Origin: Muricoccus roseus
Lineage (GTDB): Bacteria > Pseudomonadota > Alphaproteobacteria > Acetobacterales > Acetobacteraceae
DNA length: 64,000 nt
Direction: 5' to 3'
Assembly: GCF_900141905.1 (NCBI RefSeq)
Contig: NZ_FQZF01000026.1
Span: forward strand, 10,447 to 74,446
The notes beneath the pieces were generated by a model. The model searched no databases and was not told the origin of the DNA. It worked only from the letters and a program-made list of their open reading frames with translations. Shown here in pieces: positions 18,618-27,523 of this stretch (within the stretch, counting starts at the first letter, position 1; each line of letters opens with the position of its first letter). Position numbers and translations under genes: made by a program.

Positions 18618-20200
18618 CAGTTGCTCCCGGCGCCGGAGGTGCTGCCGGTGGCGGCACCTGAGGTGCCGAGGTCGCGCAGCGCGGCGCGGGCCTCCACCAG
18701 ATCACGCGCCTGGCCGATCCAGCCCGCCATGGCATTGCGAGAGGGCTCCGGCAGGCGCTCCAGCCGCTCCACCGCGCCGGGCAGGTCACCGGCGTCCAGC
18801 GAGCGGCGCGCGCGCTCCAGCTCACCCGAAACCGCGTCGCCGACCACGACCTGGTCGCCACGCCGCACCGTCACCAGCCCCTGCAGGCGGGCAAGGGCCG
18901 AATCGGTCACCGACTGGCCCTGGGGCTCGGCCGCCAGCCGCGCCGTCCGGGCCGCATCCTCGAAGGAGAGGCGCAGCGCCGCCTCCGTGGGCGGCGCGGC
19001 CTCGCGGTAGCGGGCGAGCGCCACCGGCGGCGTGCCGGAAAGGCCGGAAAGGGCCTGGCCCAGCGGCCGGCCAGCCTCCAGCGCGGTCTGGATCGCCCCG
19101 CGCGCGGCCAGGGCGCCCAGGCGGCGCTCCGCCGCCTCGGCCTGGGCCAGGCGGCGCTCGAACTGCTGCACGCGCTCGGCCAGCTGCTGCTCCTGCCGCG
19201 CCACGCGCTGGTTCATCTCGGCCTCGGCGCGGGACAGGCGCTCATCCATCGAACGGCCCGCCGCATCCATGCGCTGGGTCATGGATTGGCCGGCCGCCTC
19301 CACGCGCTGGTTCAGCGCGGCGTCCAGGGCGGCCAGCCGGGGGGCGAAGGCCTGCTCCGCCGCCGTCACCCGCGCCGCCAGGGCCTGCTCGGCGCCGGTC
19401 ATGCGGTTGGCCAGGGTCGCCTCGGCCTGGGCGATGCGCGCCTCGGCCCGGCGGGCTTCCTCCTGCATCCGGCTTTCCAGGGCATTGGCGCGCTCCTCGA
19501 TGCGGCGCAGCGCCTCCGTCGCGGCTGTCACGCCGGACCGCGCCTCGGAATCCACCATGGGCCGCGCTGCCAGCTCACGCGCCGTGGTCTCGGCCGCATC
19601 CAGCCGGCGCTCGGCCGCAGTGGCGCGGTCCGCCAGCCCTTCGGCGGCCGGGCGGGCCTCCAGCGCGGCGAGGCGACGGTCGATCGCCGCGTCGCGGGCG
19701 GCCTCGGCCTGCTGCACGGCGGCCGGGGCCTGCCGCTCCCGCGGGCTCGAAACAAGATAGGCCGTGGCCCCCACCAGCACGACCAGCCCGGCCGCGATCG
19801 GCAGGATGGCCGGCTCGAAGCGCCGCGCCCGCGTCTGGGCGGGGGGCGGCGGAGCGGGCGGGCTCGCCGGCATGGGCTGCGACACGCGTGCCCCGCCCGA
19901 GGGCGTGCTGGCGCCGGAGGAGACGCCCGCCGAAGGAGCAGCAGCCTCAGCGGAGGCGGCGGCCGGCGTGCCGGAAGCAGCCCCCCCGGTCGCGGGCGGG
20001 GGCGTGTCCTGGGTCATCTCCGCCGCGGAAGCGACGGAGGCCGGGGAGCTGGTCTCTCCAGCCCCCTTCACCTCGGGCGCCGCCATCGGCGCCGCCGTGC
20101 CGGAAGCCGCCCCGGCCTTGCTGCCCTTGGCTTGGTTGCCGGAGGAGGAACTCCCCCTGGGGCGTGGCGCGTTAGGCGGCGTACGGGGCGTGTCGCTCAT
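18617..20200 (-). CDS. Mic60/mitofilin-like membrane protein (COG4223)
   Basis: A 527-residue protein. Residues 1-125 are a low-complexity Ala/Ser/Pro-rich cytoplasmic tail. A single membrane helix is at about 129-150 (PAILPIAAGLVVLVGATAYL). A long coiled-coil-prone region follows (about 155-390: ARDAAIDRRLAALEARPAAE, then repeated heptads), ending in a mitofilin-type C-terminal domain (LARLQGLVTVRRGDQ). The ATG overlaps the hemD stop (ATGA). Alphaproteobacterial homologues next to hemY/hemD are regarded as the ancestors of mitochondrial Mic60, which shapes cristae. A membrane-curvature or contact role is therefore plausible here. Confidence 0.85.
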   Translation of the reverse strand: MSDTPRTPPNAPRPRGSSSSGNQAKGSKAGAASGTAAPMAAPEVKGAGETSSPASVASAAEMTQDTPPPATGGAASGTPAAASAEAAAPSAGVSSGASTPSGGARVSQPMPASPPAPPPPAQTRARRFEPAILPIAAGLVVLVGATAYLVSSPRERQAPAAVQQAEAARDAAIDRRLAALEARPAAEGLADRATAAERRLDAAETTARELAARPMVDSEARSGVTAATEALRRIEERANALESRMQEEARRAEARIAQAEATLANRMTGAEQALAARVTAAEQAFAPRLAALDAALNQRVEAAGQSMTQRMDAAGRSMDERLSRAEAEMNQRVARQEQQLAERVQQFERRLAQAEAAERRLGALAARGAIQTALEAGRPLGQALSGLSGTPPVALARYREAAPPTEAALRLSFEDAARTARLAAEPQGQSVTDSALARLQGLVTVRRGDQVVVGDAVSGELERARRSLDAGDLPGAVERLERLPEPSRNAMAGWIGQARDLVEARAALRDLGTSGAATGSTSGAGSN

Positions 20201-21018
20201 GGGTACGGCGTCATCCTTCTGGTCAGGCGGGAAGGGCCAGTGCTCGAGGGCCATTGCGGAGGGGCAGGGCCGAGAAGCGCCAGCAGCGCGTCCTGATCCG
20301 GTCGCGGCGCCACGTCCAGCCCCCCCCAGGCGAAGGCCCCGGGATTCGCCCCCGAAGCCCCCGACGAAGCTAGCAGCAGCGCCTCCGCCACGCGGCCGCT
20401 CAACGCCACGGCGCGGATGGCGGTTGCCGCCCCGCCCAGCCCGGCCTTCCGCAGCTGGGCTACAAAGGATTGGGCACTCCGGGGCGAAAGGAAAAGGGCA
20501 GCCCGCACCTGCCCTGCCGCCAGCGCCTCCCGCGCCTCCGGCCACAGCTCGGTGGTTTCCGCCGCCACATAGACCTCGCGCCGGATCACGGAGAAGCCGC
20601 GCCCGGCCAGATCCGCCGCCAGCGCATCCCCATAGCCGCGGCCGGAAGCCAGGAGCACGGGCCCGCCGGCCGGGTCTAGCCGGGCGCTCGCCATGGCGGC
20701 CAGGGAAACGGCATCGCCGGCAGCGGCCGCCACGTCGCGGAACCCGGCGGCCCGCGCTGCCTCCGCCGTCCCCTCCCCCACCGCCAGCAGCGGAAGACCG
20801 GGGGGCAGGACCCCGGCCAGCGAGGGAAGGGCGGCGGCGCTCGGCAGCAGCACCGCCCGCGCCTCCGGCACCGGCTCCATCGGCAAGGGGTTCAGCACCA
20901 GGGCCGGCGTCAGGACCGGCTCCCAGCCGAGCGCCGCCACGCGTCCGGCCGTGGCCGAGCCCCCTGGCTCCGGCCGGGTGATCAGGCAGGCCGGGCGGGA
21001 CCCGTCCCGCTCAGCCAA
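20197..21018 (-). CDS. hemD: Uroporphyrinogen-III synthase
   Basis: HemD, about 273 residues. The TTG at 21018 is the likely start: it overlaps the hemC stop (TTGGCTGA), and the protein then reaches the typical first strand ACLITRPEPGG. Other weak HemD motifs: VLLPSAAALPSL, VLLASGRGYGDALAADLAGRG, RREVYVA, ALFLSPRSAQSF. It cyclises hydroxymethylbilane with inversion of ring D, in the cytoplasm. HemD is poorly conserved, but position after hemC makes the call secure. Confidence 0.9.
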   Translation of the reverse strand: MAERDGSRPACLITRPEPGGSATAGRVAALGWEPVLTPALVLNPLPMEPVPEARAVLLPSAAALPSLAGVLPPGLPLLAVGEGTAEAARAAGFRDVAAAAGDAVSLAAMASARLDPAGGPVLLASGRGYGDALAADLAGRGFSVIRREVYVAAETTELWPEAREALAAGQVRAALFLSPRSAQSFVAQLRKAGLGGAATAIRAVALSGRVAEALLLASSGASGANPGAFAWGGLDVAPRPDQDALLALLGPAPPQWPSSTGPSRLTRRMTPYP

Positions 21019-21961
21019 AAATATCCGCCGGGCTGTCCGCGCGGAGGCTGAGTCCCAGCTCCTGGCCCAGCGCCTCGGCATCGGACACGCCGCCATGCAG
21101 GCTGCGCTTCAGCAGGAAGGATCCGTCCGGCCGGGCCACCAGCCCGGTCAGGTGCAGCCGCCCATCGGGCAGCAGCCGGGCATGGCCGCCGATCGGGGTG
21201 CGGCAGGAGCCATCGAGGGAGGCGAGCAGCGCCCGCTCCGCGCGGGACACGGCGCGCGCCTCCCGGTCCTCGATCCCGGCCAGCAGCTCGTGCAATTCCA
21301 CGTCCTCGGCGCGCACGGTCACGCCGACGATCCCCTGCCCGGCCGCCGGCACCATCGCCTCTGGGTCCAGCACCATCATGCCCTCGGGGGAGAGCTCCAT
21401 GCGCTTCAGCCCGGCCAGAGCCAGCATGGTGGCATCCGCCTCGCCCTCGGCCAGCTTGCGCAGGCGCGTCTGCACGTTGCCGCGGATCATGCCCACCTGC
21501 AGGTCCGGCCTGGCATGCAGGAGCTGCGCCTGGCGCCGCAGGCTGGCCGTGCCCAGCCGCACCCCGGCCGGGATGCTGCCGATCGGGTCCGACGGGTCGA
21601 GCGCCGCCATGCCGGGGCCGGGGATCAGCACGTCCCGGCTGTCCTCGCGCTTCATGGTGCAGGCCAGCACCACGCCCGGCGGCATCTCCGTCTCCAGGTC
21701 CTTCAGGCTGTGGACGGCGAAGTCGATCCGGCGATCCAGCAGCGCCTCGTGGATTTCCTTGGCGAAGAGCCCCTTGCCGCCCACATCGGCCAGCCGGCGG
21801 TCCTGGATCCTGTCGCCCGAGGTCTGGATCACATGCTCCTCGAAGGCCTTGGCATTCCGCAGCACCGGGCAGAAATGCAGGACGACATCAAGGAAGGTCC
21901 GCGTCTGCCACAAGGCGAGCGGTGACCCCCGCGTGCCGACGCGGAGCGGGAGCGAACGCAT
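21011..21961 (-). CDS. hemC: Hydroxymethylbilane synthase (porphobilinogen deaminase)
   Basis: HemC of 316 residues from the ATG at 21961, which gives the usual start RSLPLRVGTRGSPLALWQ. An in-frame ATG at 22030 would add 23 residues without homology. Motifs: FVHSLKDL-like FAVHSLKDLETEMP, GTASLRRQAQLL, GMIRGNVQTRL, and the dipyrromethane-cofactor Cys in DGSCRTPIGGHA. Polymerises four porphobilinogens. Divergent from tsaD. Confidence 0.96.
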   Translation of the reverse strand: MRSLPLRVGTRGSPLALWQTRTFLDVVLHFCPVLRNAKAFEEHVIQTSGDRIQDRRLADVGGKGLFAKEIHEALLDRRIDFAVHSLKDLETEMPPGVVLACTMKREDSRDVLIPGPGMAALDPSDPIGSIPAGVRLGTASLRRQAQLLHARPDLQVGMIRGNVQTRLRKLAEGEADATMLALAGLKRMELSPEGMMVLDPEAMVPAAGQGIVGVTVRAEDVELHELLAGIEDREARAVSRAERALLASLDGSCRTPIGGHARLLPDGRLHLTGLVARPDGSFLLKRSLHGGVSDAEALGQELGLSLRADSPADIFG

Positions 21962-22076
21962 ATGAGGCCGGACCTTGGGGGTTCCCGCCTGGGGCTCGGC
22001 GCCCGGATGGGCGGGGTGGGCAGACAGCATGGCGGCGTCTTAGAACCGCGCCGCGAATCGTGAAAGGCGATAGATC

Positions 22077-23156
22077 ATGGACGCGCCCGGTCCGGTACAC
22101 GGACCTGCCCTCGGCCCGGTCCTGGGAATCGAGAGCAGTTGCGACGAAACGGCCGCCGCCATCCTGGCGCCCGACGGCACGATCCTGGCCGAATCCGTCT
22201 TCAGCCAGACCGAGGACCATGCCCGCTTCGGCGGGGTGGTGCCCGAACTCGCGGCGCGCGCCCATCTCGCCCACCTGCCCGGCCTTGTCGCCGGGGTGTT
22301 GCAGCGGGCGGGGCTGACGCCGCGGGATCTGGGTGGGGTGGCCGCCACCTCCGGCCCGGGGCTCATCGGCGGCCTCATCGTCGGCGCCAGCTACGGCAAG
22401 GGCATGGCCATGGCCCACCGCCTTCCCTTCGTGGCCGTGAACCACCTGGAGGCGCACGCGCTGACGCCCCGCCTGCCCGGGCTCTTCCCCGGGCTGCCGG
22501 GGGGCGGCGCCGAGTTCCCCTATCTCCTGCTCCTCCTCTCCGGCGGGCATTGCCAGTGCGTCGCCGTGGAGGGGCTGGGGCGCTACCGCCGGCTCGGCAC
22601 CACGCTGGACGACGCGGTGGGCGAGGCCTTCGACAAATCCGCCAAGCTCCTCGGCCTGCCCTGGCCCGGCGGCCCGCATCTGGAGCGCTTGGCCCGGGAG
22701 GGCGACGCCGCCCGGGTGCCTCTTCCCCGCCCCCTGCTGGGCCGCGAGGGTTGCGACTTCTCCTTCTCCGGGCTCAAGACCGCCGTCGCGCAGGCCGTGG
22801 CCAAGGGCCATGCCCATGCCGATATCGCCGCAGCCTTCCAGGCTTCGGTGGCGGCGGTGGTCGCGGACCGGGCGCGCCACGCCCTCGCCATGGCGCCTTT
22901 CGACAGGAAGCCCGGGGCAACCGCGCTCGTCGTCTCCGGCGGCGTCGCCGCCAACACGGCGGTGCGCGAGGCCCTGGCCCGGGTGGCCGAGGCCGCCGGC
23001 CTGCCCCTAATCGCGCCGCCCATCCGCCTCTGCACCGACAATGCGGTCATGGTCGCCTGGACGGGAATCGAGCGCCTCCGCGCCGGGCTGACTGACCCCT
23101 GGAACCACGCCCCGCGCCCGCGCTGGCCGTTGGACGAGCTGACACCCGCCGCATGA
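22077..23156 (+). CDS. tsaD: tRNA N6-adenosine threonylcarbamoyltransferase
   Basis: TsaD/Kae1, 359 residues. ASKHA fold starts VLGIESSCDETAAAIL. FGGVVPELAARAHLAHL contains the two metal-binding His (HxxxH pattern). YLLLLLSGGHCQC, then GEAFDKSAKLLGLPWPGGP and ALVVSGGVAANTAVR. The third metal ligand Asp is in CTDNAVMVAW. Catalyses t6A37 formation on ANN-decoding tRNAs with TsaBCE. Overlaps rlmJ by ATGA and shares a divergent promoter region with hemC. Confidence 0.97.
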   Translation: MDAPGPVHGPALGPVLGIESSCDETAAAILAPDGTILAESVFSQTEDHARFGGVVPELAARAHLAHLPGLVAGVLQRAGLTPRDLGGVAATSGPGLIGGLIVGASYGKGMAMAHRLPFVAVNHLEAHALTPRLPGLFPGLPGGGAEFPYLLLLLSGGHCQCVAVEGLGRYRRLGTTLDDAVGEAFDKSAKLLGLPWPGGPHLERLAREGDAARVPLPRPLLGREGCDFSFSGLKTAVAQAVAKGHAHADIAAAFQASVAAVVADRARHALAMAPFDRKPGATALVVSGGVAANTAVREALARVAEAAGLPLIAPPIRLCTDNAVMVAWTGIERLRAGLTDPWNHAPRPRWPLDELTPAA

Positions 23157-23977
23157 ACTACCGCCACGCCTTCCACGCCGCGAACTTCGCGGACTGCATG
23201 AAGCACGCCCTCGTCCATGCGCTCGTCTCGGCCCTGCTGCGCAAGCCCACCCCCTTCCGCGTGCTGGACACCCATGCCGGCATCGGCCTGTACGACCTGC
23301 AATCCGAGGAGGCGCGGCGCACCGGCGAATGGCGGGACGGGATCGGGCGGCTGGAAACGCTGCAGGACGGCCCGCTGCTGCCCTGGCTGGAGCTGGTCCG
23401 GTCCTTCCCCCGGGGCAGCTATCCCGGCAGCCCGGCCCTGATCCGCGCCATGCTCCGCCCGCAGGACCACCTCGCCCTCTGCGAGCTGCATCCGGAGGAT
23501 GCGGCCACCTTGCGGGCCCGCTTCAGGGGTGACGCCCAGGTCTCCGTCCACCGGCGCGACGCCTATGAGGCACTCTCCGCCTTGACGCCCTTCCCGGAGC
23601 GGCGCGGCCTCGTGCTGATGGACCCGCCCTTCGAGGAGGAGGGCGAGTTCGCCCGCCTCGCGGCGGGGATGGCGGCCCTGGCCCGCCGCTTCCGCCCCGC
23701 CATCCAGGCTGCCTGGTATCCCGTGAAGCACCGCGCGCCCGTGCGCGCCTTCCAGGATGCCATCGCGGCCTCCGGCCAGCGCGACGTGATCGCCTGCGAG
23801 CTCTGGCTGCGCGAGCCGACCGACCCCACGCGGCTGAATGGCTGCGGCCTGGCCGTGGCGAACCCGCCCTTCGGCTTCGCCGAGGCGGCCCGCGCCATCC
23901 TGGCCACGCTGCATGCCCGCTTCGACGAGGGCGAGCGCGGCGCCGGCTGGACCGTGACGGAGGTCGTGCCGGAATGA
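23153..23977 (+). CDS. rlmJ: 23S rRNA (adenine(2030)-N6)-methyltransferase RlmJ
   Basis: 274 residues. Begins MNYRHAFHAANFADCMKH, the RlmJ signature. SAM site: VLDTHAGIGLYDL. Catalytic motif: VLMDPPFEEEGEF (DPPF). C-terminal GCGLAVANPPFGF is conserved in the family. Methylates A2030 (E. coli numbering) of 23S rRNA before assembly. ATGA overlaps at both ends link it translationally with tsaD and gpsA. Confidence 0.95.
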   Translation: MNYRHAFHAANFADCMKHALVHALVSALLRKPTPFRVLDTHAGIGLYDLQSEEARRTGEWRDGIGRLETLQDGPLLPWLELVRSFPRGSYPGSPALIRAMLRPQDHLALCELHPEDAATLRARFRGDAQVSVHRRDAYEALSALTPFPERRGLVLMDPPFEEEGEFARLAAGMAALARRFRPAIQAAWYPVKHRAPVRAFQDAIAASGQRDVIACELWLREPTDPTRLNGCGLAVANPPFGFAEAARAILATLHARFDEGERGAGWTVTEVVPE

Positions 23978-24960
23978 GCAGCCCGGACAAGGTCGCCGTC
24001 ATCGGCGCCGGCGCCTGGGGCACGGCACTGGCCATCCAGGCGCTGAGGGCGGGCGGCGAGGTCTCCCTCTGGGCCCGGGACCCGGCGCGGGCGCTGGCAA
24101 TGCAGGCCCTCCGTGTGAACGCCCGCCACCTCGCGGACACGCCCCTGCCCCCGGAGCTTCAGGTCACGGCCGATCCCGCCGCCGCCATCGCCGGGGCCGG
24201 CCTCGCCATCCTGGCCGTCCCGACCCAGCATCTCGGCGCCGTGCTGGCCGAGCTGCCCCGGCTGCCGCCCTCGATCGTGGTGGCCAAGGGCGTGGAGGCC
24301 GGGACGCTCCGCTTTCCCCTCGAGATCCTGGCCGAGGCCCGTCCGGGCCAGCCCTCCGCCATCCTCTCCGGCCCAAACTTCGCCCATGAGGTGGCCGAGG
24401 GCCTCCCGGCCGCCGCGGTGCTCGCCAGCGCCGATCCGGCCCTGCGGGAGGCCGCGACGACCCGCCTTTCCAGCCCTAACTTCCGCCTCTACGGCGGCGC
24501 CGATCCGCTGGGGGTTCAGGTGGCCGGTGCGGCGAAGAACGTGGCCGCCATCGCCGCCGGGGCGGCGATCGGCGCCGGGCTGGGCGAGAACGCGCGCGCC
24601 GCCATCGTCACCCGTGCCCTCGCCGAGATCGCGCGGCTCGCCGTCGCCCTGGGCGGGCGGGCCGATACGGTGGCCGGCCTCTCCGGCCTGGGGGACCTGA
24701 TGCTCACCTGCGCCGGCGGGGCGAGCCGCAACTTCACCCTCGGCCTCGCCCTGGGCCAGGGGAGGACCGCCGCCGAGATCCTCGGCGCCCGAACCTCCGT
24801 CACCGAAGGGGCCGCCACCGCCCCTGCCCTGCTCGCCCGTGCGGCCCGGGCGGGGGTGGACATGCCCGTCTGTGGCGCCGTTACCGCGGTGCTGGAAGGG
24901 GAGCTGACGGTACCGGAGGCGGTGGAGCGTCTTCTGGGGCGCCCGCGGAAGGCGGAATAG
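23974..24960 (+). CDS. gpsA: Glycerol-3-phosphate dehydrogenase [NAD(P)+]
   Basis: GpsA, 328 residues. Rossmann motif VIGAGAWGTALAIQ at the N-terminus. ILSGPNFAHEVAEGLP and VAGAAKNVAAIAAG carry the substrate-binding and catalytic Lys residues; GLSGLGDLMLTC is the C-terminal signature. Makes sn-glycerol-3-phosphate for phospholipid synthesis. Its last 80 bp are antisense to the 3' end of the convergent PL5-like gene. The C-terminus (VPEAVERLLGRP) is normal, so gpsA is intact. Confidence 0.96.
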   Translation: MSSPDKVAVIGAGAWGTALAIQALRAGGEVSLWARDPARALAMQALRVNARHLADTPLPPELQVTADPAAAIAGAGLAILAVPTQHLGAVLAELPRLPPSIVVAKGVEAGTLRFPLEILAEARPGQPSAILSGPNFAHEVAEGLPAAAVLASADPALREAATTRLSSPNFRLYGGADPLGVQVAGAAKNVAAIAAGAAIGAGLGENARAAIVTRALAEIARLAVALGGRADTVAGLSGLGDLMLTCAGGASRNFTLGLALGQGRTAAEILGARTSVTEGAATAPALLARAARAGVDMPVCGAVTAVLEGELTVPEAVERLLGRPRKAE

Positions 24961-26401
24961 CAGGCGCGCTGGCGGACACATCGGAGTCTGGCCCGGAGGA
25001 GGGCGCCGCCTCCTCCTTCCCGGCGCGCGGACCGGGCTTCCACCATCCCGTGACCTCCCCACCCAGCCACACCGAGGCATAGGGGCGGAAGGGCGCCAGC
25101 GCGGCTTCGGATTCCGCATCGGGCATCACCATGGATGCGATTTCCAGCCCCGGCGCGCGGGCCAGTGGCGCCTCAACCGGGGCCCGGAGAGGGTTGGTCT
25201 GTGCGACGCCCACCAGCGCCTGGATCCGCGCCGGCTCTCGCGCGGCGGCCAGGGTGAAATCACGAAGGCGCCGGTAGGCTGCCGCCTCCGCCTCGGTCAG
25301 CGCGATGCCATTCGCCACCGCCAGCCGCTCCAGCGCGGCCAGGGCATCGAAGGCGAAGAGATGGTAGTGCAGCGCCATCGCGCCGCGCCGCAGCTCCTGC
25401 GGCAGGGCGCCGCGTTCGTCCACCTGCAGGAGCTGGTTGCGGAGCCGCTCCACCCCCCAGTCCAGCAGCGCGCGCTCCCCGGCAGCCACGCCGGCGGCGG
25501 CCACGGCAAGCCCGGCCCAGGCGGCCTGGTTGTTCCGCACGTCGCTGATCAGCGCCTCGGAGGGACGGTCATGCCGCGGGCGGATCTGCCGGGCCACGGC
25601 GGCGAGCCAGCGGGCCACCCGGTCCAGCCGCGGCGCTTCCAGCCCGGGGGCCTCGCGCAGCGCCAGGAAACTCAGCCCGGCCCCGGCCAGGCCCCAGGCC
25701 CTGTGATAGTCGCCCTGCAGGTTGAAGGCGCCCAGCAGCGCCCCGTTGCGCGCCCAGTGGTCCATCGCCTCCAGCGCGCAGGCGGCGGCGCCCGCTTCCC
25801 CCTTCCTGTGCCGGGCCAGGGCTCGCTGGACCAGGGCCAGCCAGTCCCGCAGCGGCTTCGCGGCCGCCTGGTCCATCGCCAGGCGCTTCGGGTCCGGGCG
25901 CGAGAAGGCGGGGTCGAGGAAGTAGCCGAAGCCCTCCAGGTTTCGCAGGGGCGGCAGCCGCTCCTCGCAGGGCGCTGCCTCGCCCGTGGCGGCCGGGGCT
26001 GGCAGGAAGGGTCCCTCCAGCGGGCGCCGCTCCCGGCGCTCCTCCGGCAGGGCTGCCTGGGCGCCCAGCAGCGTGGCCGCAGCCGCCGCGCCTGCCGCGG
26101 CGGGCGGGCGGGCGGGCGTTTCCGCGGCCGGCCGGCCCGGTGGAGGCGGAGTGCGCTGGGGCCTTCGCGCCTCCCGCCCGGGGGCCACGGCGCGCGGCGC
26201 GGCTGGGGCGGCAGACGGGCGGCGGGACGGAGGCGGCACGGCCTGGCGTGGAGGCCTGGGCAGGGTGGCACGCGGAGCCGGGCGCGCGGCGCCGGGCCGG
26301 GAGGGCGGCGATGGTGGCTGGGACTGCGCGAGGGCCGGGCCGGTCAGGAGCGGAAGCAGCAGCAGCGCGGCGAGGCGGGCTTGGGGCAGTCGCATGGCCA
26401 C
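24881..26401 (-). CDS. PL5 alginate-lyase-like secreted protein with Gln at the catalytic His
   Basis: A 506-residue protein. Signal peptide about 1-25 (LAALLLLPLLTGPALAQ), then a Pro/Arg/Ala-rich linker (about 26-110), then an alginate-lyase-like (alpha/alpha)-barrel at about 140-430, then a Pro/Ser/Ala tail. The PL5 catalytic set in A1-III lyase is Asn191-His192-Arg239-Tyr246. Here it is Asn291-Gln292-Arg339-Tyr346 (RNNQAAW, then RRGAMALHYH): identical spacing, His replaced by Gln. So the fold is clear but activity is doubtful; it may be a binding protein or have another chemistry. No other alginate genes are near. The tail overlaps gpsA by 80 bp. Confidence 0.82.
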   Translation of the reverse strand: MAMRLPQARLAALLLLPLLTGPALAQSQPPSPPSRPGAARPAPRATLPRPPRQAVPPPSRRPSAAPAAPRAVAPGREARRPQRTPPPPGRPAAETPARPPAAAGAAAAATLLGAQAALPEERRERRPLEGPFLPAPAATGEAAPCEERLPPLRNLEGFGYFLDPAFSRPDPKRLAMDQAAAKPLRDWLALVQRALARHRKGEAGAAACALEAMDHWARNGALLGAFNLQGDYHRAWGLAGAGLSFLALREAPGLEAPRLDRVARWLAAVARQIRPRHDRPSEALISDVRNNQAAWAGLAVAAAGVAAGERALLDWGVERLRNQLLQVDERGALPQELRRGAMALHYHLFAFDALAALERLAVANGIALTEAEAAAYRRLRDFTLAAAREPARIQALVGVAQTNPLRAPVEAPLARAPGLEIASMVMPDAESEAALAPFRPYASVWLGGEVTGWWKPGPRAGKEEAAPSSGPDSDVSASAPAIPPSAGAPEDAPPPPVPSAPLPAPR

Positions 26402-26427
26402 ACCATGCCACCGGAGGCCGGGGCGCG

Positions 26428-26841
26428 TCAGGTCTCCGGGAACAGCGGCAGCTCCCCGCCCTCGGCATGGCGCCGCCGCAGCCGGGCCGCCTCGGCCGCG
26501 CGATGGCGCAGCAGCTCGTCCAGCAGCCGGTCCATGGTCTGCCAGAGCGGCTCGTTGCCCTGCCGCTCCTTCATCACCAGCGCATGGGCGGCGAGCGTCA
26601 CGTTCAGCGTGCCGCGCGTCGTCTCCGGCCGGGGCATCCGCATCTGGACGAGAGCCTTCTCCACCTCCTCCAGCGGCGCGCCGATCGCCTCGGCGATCTG
26701 CGCCGGCTCCAGGCCGGTGCGGCGCAGCCGACGCGCCTCGTCCCGCTGGCGCGGCGGCAGATCGATGGCCGGGCGCAGCGCGACGGTCCGGCGCGACATC
26801 TCGCCCGAGCCGGAGCCGGGCGGCTTTCCCTTGAAGGCCAT
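26428..26841 (-). CDS. Small putative DNA-binding protein of unknown family
   Basis: 137 residues from the ATG at 26841. A helix-turn-helix-like stretch lies at about residues 35-60 (ARRLRRTGLEPAQIAEAIG). A stretch resembling a ribbon-helix-helix unit follows (TLNVTLAAHALVMKE, then LWQTMDRLLDELL). Highly charged, no membrane segment. It sits between ccmB and the PL5-like gene on the same strand, 31 nt after ccmB. No family recognised with confidence; a transcription regulator is the best guess. Confidence 0.65.
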   Translation of the reverse strand: MAFKGKPPGSGSGEMSRRTVALRPAIDLPPRQRDEARRLRRTGLEPAQIAEAIGAPLEEVEKALVQMRMPRPETTRGTLNVTLAAHALVMKERQGNEPLWQTMDRLLDELLRHRAAEAARLRRRHAEGGELPLFPET

Positions 26842-26872
26842 ATCTATTGAACGCCGCAAAACGGGATTTGAT

Positions 26873-27523
26873 TCAACCCTCCCGCAGCGCGGCGCCCGCC
26901 GCCAGCGGGGCCAGCGGCAGGGCCCCGGCCAGGAAGGCCCCCAGCAGCAGCAGGAAAGGCCGGGCCTCCCCGCCCCCCGCCGCCGCCTCGATCGCGCCGG
27001 CGGCGAAGATGACCACCGGCACGGCCAGGGGCAGGACCAGCAAGGGCAGCAGCACGCCACCCCGCCGCGCGCCGAGCGTCAGCGCCGCGCCAAGCGTGCC
27101 GAGGAGGGAGAGCACGGCCGATGCCAGCGCCAGCGTCAAAACCGCTACCCCCCAGCCCTCCACCGGCAAGGCCAGCAGCGCGGCGGCCACGGGGGTGGCC
27201 AGCAGCAGGGGCAGGCCGGTTACCGCCCAATGCGCCGCCGCCTTCGCCGCAGCCAGCCCGGCCGGCGGCAGGCCGGTGGTGAGCAGCAGGTCGAGCGAGC
27301 CGTCCTCGGCCTCGGCGGCGAAGAGCCGGTCCAGCGGCAGCAGAGCCGCCAGCAGGGCCGCCGTCACCAGCGCGCCCGGCGCGAGGCGGGCCAGCGCGTC
27401 CGGCGAAGGGCCGACCCCGAAGGGAAACAGCGCGCAGACGATGACGAAGAACAGCACCGCCGCCAGCGCCTCGGCCGGGTGCCGCAGGGCCAGCCGCAGC
27501 TCGCGGAGGAAAACCGCGATCAT
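26873..27523 (-). CDS. ccmB: Heme exporter protein CcmB
   Basis: Membrane subunit of the CcmAB heme-export ABC complex used in cytochrome c maturation, 216 residues with six hydrophobic segments. Begins IAVFLRELRLALRHPAEAL. Family motifs FFVIVCALFPFGVGP and EDGSLDLLLTTGLPP (cytoplasmic loop facing the ATPase). The ATG overlaps the ccmA stop (ATGA). In most alphaproteobacteria ccmC and ccmD follow; here a small unrelated gene follows instead. Confidence 0.94.
   Translation of the reverse strand: MIAVFLRELRLALRHPAEALAAVLFFVIVCALFPFGVGPSPDALARLAPGALVTAALLAALLPLDRLFAAEAEDGSLDLLLTTGLPPAGLAAAKAAAHWAVTGLPLLLATPVAAALLALPVEGWGVAVLTLALASAVLSLLGTLGAALTLGARRGGVLLPLLVLPLAVPVVIFAAGAIEAAAGGGEARPFLLLLGAFLAGALPLAPLAAGAALREG

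Noticed and set aside
21962-22030. Longer HemC from an upstream ATG
   Set aside because: Adds 23 residues without homology; HemC proteins normally begin where the ATG at 21961 starts.
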